A stretch of 64,000 nucleotides of DNA, from positions 29,233,963 to 29,297,962 of the forward strand of contig NC_060887.1 of NCBI RefSeq assembly GCF_014805685.1. The letters are read 5' to 3'. The translations under genes and the position numbers were made by a program. Positions 59,068 to 64,000 of the stretch are shown in pieces. Source of the DNA: Silurus meridionalis (Eukaryota > Chordata > Actinopteri > Siluriformes > Siluridae). The notes beneath the pieces were generated by a model. That model did not search any database. It saw only the letters and a program-made list of their open reading frames with translations, and was not told the DNA's origin. Position 1 is the stretch's first letter. The number at the start of each line of letters is the position of its first letter.

Positions 59068-59827
59068 TATTATTAAACTTGATAATATACACAACAGTGC
59101 CAGGGGTATTAAAAGAAACTGGAGTTAGCGCAGTGTCGCTGTGCCGGAAATCAGATTTGTTTTGTGCATGCAAAGAATCCATGGTTCTATCGTTAGCCGC
59201 TAACCAGGAAGTGGCTAGCGAGTAATATGGATTTTTTTAGCCTTTTATATTCAGCTTCAAGAATTTCTCTTAAAAGGAAAAAATCCTGACAATTCCACAT
59301 ATCAAGGGAGTAAATAAATGAAGGATGGAAGGAATGAAGACATTTGTTAAAGTATGCTGAAATAATTTAAGTTAAGTAGATCATATCTTTAGAAAATTCA
59401 ATATTAAATGTAAAACGCACACATTTGCATATACATTTGTATTACCCATATGGAGTAAAACTATTTAATTTAATCTTTCCATTTATAAAATTGTATTTAT
59501 TCAAATTAATTTGTGGCAATGTAATTGATTTATGAATTTAATCAATATAATAAGTGTATTGCAATATTTTGATTTATTCTATTTTATTTTTTATAAAATA
59601 TGCATTTATGATTTTATATATTATTTAACCAAGCAGATATTTTATTAAAATTTTTTTTTTTTAATGTAAACTGTTCAAATGTTAATGATCACAAATGTTA
59701 TCACATCATAAACTGTGTTTAATAAAAAAAAAAAAGACAAGCAATTTTATGTTTTGGATTTCTTCCCCCCGGAGAAATGGAGGAAGTGGGAGAAAACAGT
59801 GAGGGTTGAGAAGATTCAGGCTAAAGA
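59068..59827. other. Intronic, no gene seen
   Basis: Very AT-rich sequence with a T run at 59650 and an A run at 59724. Confidence 0.5.
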
Positions 59828-59945
59828 ACAAGACGAAGTTTCCAAAGTTTGGGATAATTTTAAACGAAAGCATGAAGAAAACACAGTACAGTGCGTTTAC
59901 CTATTTTAAAGAAATTAGAAATAAATTTTTATTTATAATTTTTCA
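59828..59945 (+). pseudogene. BED-finger-like remnant, copy B (hAT-type)
   Basis: The frame reads DEVSKVWDNFKRKHEENTVQ then CVYLF and a stop. SKVWDNF...TVQC is the first half of a BED zinc finger up to the first cysteine; the second cysteine position is replaced by leucine before the stop. The DNA is homologous to 51058-51180 in coding and following sequence (fttccaaagtttggga-type core, then gaaattagaaataaattttt). The reading frame is open back to 59715 (MFNKKKKDK..., Lys-rich). Probably the first exon remnant of a hAT transposase. Confidence 0.5.
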
Positions 59946-60515
59946 TCATCATAATGATCTATAGCATAAATGATCTATGTGGGACTGTTCACTGCAAGTT
60001 CTGGGTCATCCATGTTATCCAAGCTTCTAGCCTCAAAGGAAACAGTTGAATGCCATTACTCTCTCTGCTTTGTAGGTGATAGTGGCGATGTCTGGGAGAT
60101 GGCTGATGTTGCCCAACAGTCAGAAAGCAAGGGAGCCTCTATGAGTTCAGTTGAGAGCACCTAACAGATTGGGGAAAGGGGGGATTCCTTGGTTTGACAG
60201 AAAATATATCTAATACATCTAATTGCACATACAATCCCAATTCCAAAGAAGTTGGGAAGAATGTAGATAAAAACAATGCAATGATTTTCAGAACTCATTA
60301 AATCATATTCTATTTACAATAGAAAATAAAACCTTTCAGCATTGATGGTACATTTCCAGATGTGTAAGCTTGCCCATTCTTTAGGCAATAATTCACCCCC
60401 ATACTGATGATAAGCTAGATGGTCCCTCTCTTTTAGTCCTTTTTGGTTCATGAAATTTTTTTACAATTTTTAATTCTGCTGACTACAGAACGGTCTTTCT
60501 AAAGTAAATTTGTAA

Positions 60516-60704
60516 TTATATTTGGCCCAGAATGTTCACATATGGCTTCTTCTTTGATCTGCAGTTTCGGATGACACAGTGAACTGTGTTCACAGACAGT
60601 GCAGTGAATTCCATTACGGAATCCTGCTCTCTTTTAATGCAGTGTCGCGTCGCCTGAGAGCATCCCATACGGATTTTTGCCTTTGTGCATAGTGATTTTT
60701 CCAT
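60516..60704 (-). pseudogene. Tc1-like transposase HTH remnant (lineage F)
   Basis: The frame reads ATRHCIKREQDSVMEFTALS then VNTVHCVIRNCRSKKKPYVN. This corresponds to the second helix-turn-helix of Tc1-like transposases (...LSVNTVHRAIRRCRLK...KPYVN), which helps the enzyme bind its terminal repeats. Only this DNA-binding portion is found. No DDE motif follows, so the element is non-autonomous. Confidence 0.65.
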
Positions 60705-60916
60705 ATTCTCTGAATTTTTGGTGTGGATTAGGATTCAAAGTCTTGTAGAATTGAGAAACATTATTCCGAAATTGTTCCACAATTGGTAGAAAGTTCTTCT
60801 TAGCTTGTTGAACCTCTGCCTATTTTTACTTCTAAAAGACTCTGCATCTCTCAAATACATTTATTTTTATATCCCATAAAAGTCCTGTTGCCATTTAACC
60901 TAATTAATTGCAAAAT

Positions 60917-61141
60917 TTTCCTTCCCCCTGGTGGTCCAGTGGTTAGGATGCGGCGCTCTCACCGCTGTGGCCCGGGTTCGATTTCCGGTCAGGGAACCAA
61001 CCCCAGCCACTCTTAGTGCCGGTCCCAAGCCCGGATAAATGGGGACGGTTGCGTTAGGAAGGGCATCCAGCGTAAAACATGTGCCAAATCAAACATGCGG
61101 ATGATCCGCTGTGGCGACCCCTAATGGGAGAAGCTGAAAGA
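60917..61141 (+). mobile_element. tRNA-Glu-headed SINE with RTE tail (copy 2)
   Basis: Head: ctggtggtccagtggttagg (A-box), anticodon CTC in gcgctctcacc, cccgggttcgatttccgg (B-box) and cagggaac, giving a tRNA-Glu-like fold. Body: ccagccactcttagtgccgg, tcccaagcccggataaatgg and aaaacatgtgccaaatc, equivalent to RTE 18224-18340. Tail: gcgacccctaatgggagaag and ctgaaagaaa, equivalent to RTE 20853-20880. Compared with copy 1 it lacks the ~20 bases between 'cagcca' and 'cttagtgcc'. Perfect 11-base target duplications (aattgcaaaat) lie at 60906-60916 and 61142-61152. It is inserted in Tc1 lineage F. The head is not a free tRNA gene because it is fused to the body and has acceptor mismatches. Confidence 0.92.
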
Positions 61142-61413
61142 AATTGCAAAATGTTCCTCCAGTTTTTTATTTTAGTAGCACTTACTTTTCTAGCTTTTTG
61201 TTGCCCCAACAAGTTTTTTTCAGATGTGTTATGGACATGTAATTAAAATGACTTACAAAAAAAACCCCTTAATGTAAAGATTTCCTCAGTTTAAACATTT
61301 GATATGTTTTCTCTGTTGTAGTGTAAATAAGACGTGTTAATGAGATTTGCAAATCATTGCATTCTGTTTTTATTTATATTTAGCTTTTTTTCTCCCAACT
61401 TTTTGGGGTTGTA

Positions 61414-64000
61414 ATGTAATTGGAGTAAATATGAATACTTCTAATGAACAGCATTTCTGCAGTGTTCATTGTGCCAGGAGTTTATCACTGTGCCACAAGG
61501 GCTGGTAGACTCCTTTCTAAGGCAATGCTTTGTGTCTGGCTCCTTTTTAAATGCATTAATGGACTCTGGATAACAATAACAGGCCTTTTTTCCATCAGTG
61601 ACAAAGCAGCCTACTGCACACAGCTCACATCCTTTCTTGTTCTTCCTTCTGCACTGAACTCATGTTTATGCTCCTATTTTTCCCCCAAGAAGTGCTCAGA
61701 CGCAGATGTTAATTAACTTGTAATGTTCTCCAACAGAATAGACAGCTGTGCTGAATGAATTTATTGCATCACCTCAGTCAGGACAAGCATCGCGTTTAAA
61801 GGGCAGCGATAAAAATGGAGTCCTTTATGCCTTATGCTGAGTCACACGTAGGTGTAACACTAGACTCTGTTCTCCCAGGGGAGGGCCGTGCATCATTTAT
61901 TGATCTTGCCATCTTAAAGGCACACACCATACTGTTGGTGCTTAATTGTAATGTTCTGATCTGACCAGTTTATCATGATTGTGTTTTTTTTTTTATTTGA
62001 AAATTGGCAAAATTGCATGTCTCTGTGCTTCTAAGAACGCCCATGTTGTTAGCAATACATTACACGTCCACTGCTAATTCCACTTGAAAGCTAGTTATCA
62101 CGAAAAAGTCCAGCTGGGTAAATATATGCAGCACGCTGCTGTTGAATTCAGGAAAAAGAGGACTGCTATTGTGTGACCCTCCGGAAGCCTAAAGCAGTGC
62201 AGCAGAAAACCTGGTTTGCTAATTGGGATATTTCTATTTATTTATTTTTTGTCCAGTTGTCAAGGCAGCTGTGTTGTGAGCTACCACCTCTGTACTCCAC
62301 TCATTTCGCTGAGTGGTGAGAGGAATGGGGAATAAGTTTTGACTGAATTTTTTCTCAGCTACTGGTCCCCTGTTCAAGTGATACTGTATGCCAAAAACAA
62401 GAGTGCAGCTATGAGTTCACTGACTGGGCAGGGCTCAGCAGCACAGACTTTGGCTCAAACTCACCTCAGGCCTAGAAAAGAGGCTAAGCTGGCACACTGT
62501 GGCAAGGCAGGGCAAATCCTGGCCTTGGTGAAATTTTTACATGAAGGGGTCAAGGGTGGTGGTGGATACTCAAAAAGTATTAGTTTCTGTCCATGGGCTA
62601 TGAAACCATAGCCATTCATCGTAAAGAGATGAGACAACAAACCTAACCATACTGATGGGATGAATGACATCCTTTCCCCCCTCTCCCTCTGCTGATCACA
62701 GACTATAGCCAGTCATTGGCATTTGTTAGCTTGTGTTTAGATAATGTGGCAGACAGAAACTTTCCTCCTAGCATGTTGTGCTGCCCTGTGAGGCTGCATG
62801 AGAAGCAGTTGGAAAAGATGACATTGGTTGGATTTATTTGTCTTGGGGTGGGGGAGCACGATTTAGCCTTCACCCTCTCTAGCGGGTGGTTTTCATATTC
62901 AGTTCAGTAGCGCTCTTGATCTAGGTTGGGGGACTGTTCTTAATCTTTAGCAGCAGGCAGTGATATTTCAGGTGATAAGTACTCTAAACAGAAGTAGGGC
63001 ATCAGGATTGATCATGCAGGTCTGGAGAGTAGAAGGGGCATCTCAGGAGTAGCATGTGAGTGAGGGTGGGAAGAACATGGATTATTAGGCATGTTCATGT
63101 CATATAATGGTTAGACATTGTATGTTGTTGATATCAGGTGAAAACAGAGTGCTGTCTGGTGCATATTGAAACATGATGTGGTTTTGGTGAAATTGGCATT
63201 GTAAGCATGATGCAGCACAAACAAATGGTACTTGGGTTAGAATAAAAACCACAGATGGCTCAATAACATTTTAAATGTTTCAGTCTTCCAATAAATACAA
63301 ATTTCTCCAATGCTCAGGTACAATCAGCCTGAGGCACCACATTGGCCAAATTATATATGTATTTGAATTACAGTTATTGTTTGTGAGTCAGTTTTGTTTC
63401 ATTTTACTCAGAAGAGTCTTTCTGGTGGAATAGAAGTGAATCTTGAAGTAAATCTCTAACTAAAGTGCTAATGTTTGCTTATAATTAATTTGATGAGCCG
63501 AATGGACATTTTCATGATATAATTACTGAACCAGTGCAAGCACCCCCCTAAGCTTCTACCATTGTCTCTCTTGACTATCTCATGTAATATGAACTATATA
63601 TAAACACATAAAATTCTTATGTACATCCATGTATCACATCTAAGTGAAAACTCTGTCACATTGACTGTGGTTCATTTGAGTGACTGGCTAATTATATTTG
63701 CTAATTAGCTGAACCTTTAGCTAAAAGATGTCTCTGCTGACCATTTTGGTCTATTAGGTTTCAGCCAGAGTGACATTTTTAGTGGCCTGACTTTGGAAAT
63801 TTGAGTAATGTGGACATTAAAAGGCTGCCGACCTTTATATAGACCCAGAAAAGACCTATTTAGTGACCAGCTCATGGCCAACCAGTGATACATCAACAAT
63901 TCTTTTGCTTGATTAAAGCCAGGCTCAGTAATGGATGTCCGTGGTCGCTTGGTAAAGAGTAGATTTATGTTAAGCACATGATTTTGCGCTTGAGATTTTG
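61414..64000. other. Intronic, no gene seen
   Basis: No exon of the receptor, no RNA gene and no complete mobile element is recognised up to the window end. The 90-codon frames at 61444-61716 and 62339-62611 have no family motif. Confidence 0.5.

Larger units (their letters stand above)
60230..61413 (-). mobile_element. Tc1-type element (lineage F), split by a SINE
   Basis: Ends tacaatcccaattccaaaga and actttttggggttgta form an inverted repeat of the 'tacaaccccaattccaaaaa' type, frequent in fish genomes, and atgcaatgatttt near the left end recurs as tgcaaatcattgcattctg near the right. Transposase-like text lies on the minus strand (see 60516-60704). Excluding the 225-base SINE and its target duplication, the element is just under 1 kb, so the catalytic domain is absent. 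Several T-rich gaps show age. Confidence 0.75.
39052..64000 (+). other. acvr2b: Intron 1 of acvr2b (continues beyond window)
   Basis: From the GTAAGT donor to the window end I found no exon resembling the receptor's ligand-binding domain (the Cys-rich segment with YYNANW should come next). A first intron above 24.9 kb is implied. Contents: microsatellites, two BED-finger-like remnants, a Tigger-like MITE, a Tc1-type element with a SINE inside, and otherwise AT-rich sequence. Any regulatory elements here are not identifiable by eye. Confidence 0.7.

Noticed and set aside
60926..60999. tRNA-Glu gene
   Set aside because: The tRNA-like part is fused to a SINE body with a target duplication and shows acceptor-stem mismatches, so it is a SINE head and not a functional tRNA gene. 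The same applies to 33720-33795 on the minus strand.

Overview
The window looks like chromosomal DNA of a ray-finned fish, plausibly a catfish or another ostariophysan, though the species cannot be fixed from sequence alone. The evidence is an AT-rich background, very many (TA)n, (CA/GT)n and (TCTA)n microsatellites, and a dense set of teleost-type transposons: several Tc1/mariner lineages, PIF/Harbinger, hAT, Tigger/pogo-like elements, DIRS, L2 and RTE LINEs, and tRNA-derived SINEs. There are no bacterial-style operons. Most long open frames are microsatellite or transposon artefacts.

Only one host gene is supported. At 38934-39051 a CpG-rich first exon encodes a signal peptide (MIAPWLTFALLLGTFGAG, with the last codon split by the intron) and ends at a GTAAGT donor. 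Its spacing and residues match the start of activin receptor type 2B, so I call it acvr2b exon 1. The remaining ~25 kb (39052-64000) is then the start of a long intron 1; no second exon was found in the window. The exon lies just downstream of a striking alternating purine-pyrimidine (Z-DNA-type) tract and a small upstream ORF.

Layout: 1-5.5 kb, decayed Harbinger, Tc1, LINE-end and mini-mariner pieces plus a microsatellite. 5.5-12.3 kb, a nested complex: a Tc1-like element, a Tigger-like element with a long perfect hairpin, and an L2 LINE flanked on both sides by the same ~0.8-kb Tc1/Tigger segment. 12.8-15.9 kb, a degenerate tandem array followed by a decayed DIRS element. 18.2-20.9 kb, an RTE LINE. 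23-31 kb, mostly unique AT-rich DNA with a Tc1 remnant and microsatellites. 31.5-33.8 kb, a cluster of SINE, Tc1-type elements and a fold-back of LINE ends. 36.3-38.2 kb, LINE 3' ends with a hAT MITE. 38.4-39.05 kb, promoter and exon 1. 39-64 kb, the intron with a Tigger-like MITE, two BED-finger-like remnants and a Tc1-type element interrupted by a tRNA-Glu SINE.

The most instructive relation is between the RTE LINE at 18.2-20.9 kb and the two tRNA-Glu SINEs (33.6-33.8 kb, minus; 60.9-61.1 kb, plus). The SINE body is the LINE's 5' end joined to its 3' tail, so this window holds both a parasite SINE and a relative of its likely driver. All identifications come from reading motifs; no alignment or database search was run.
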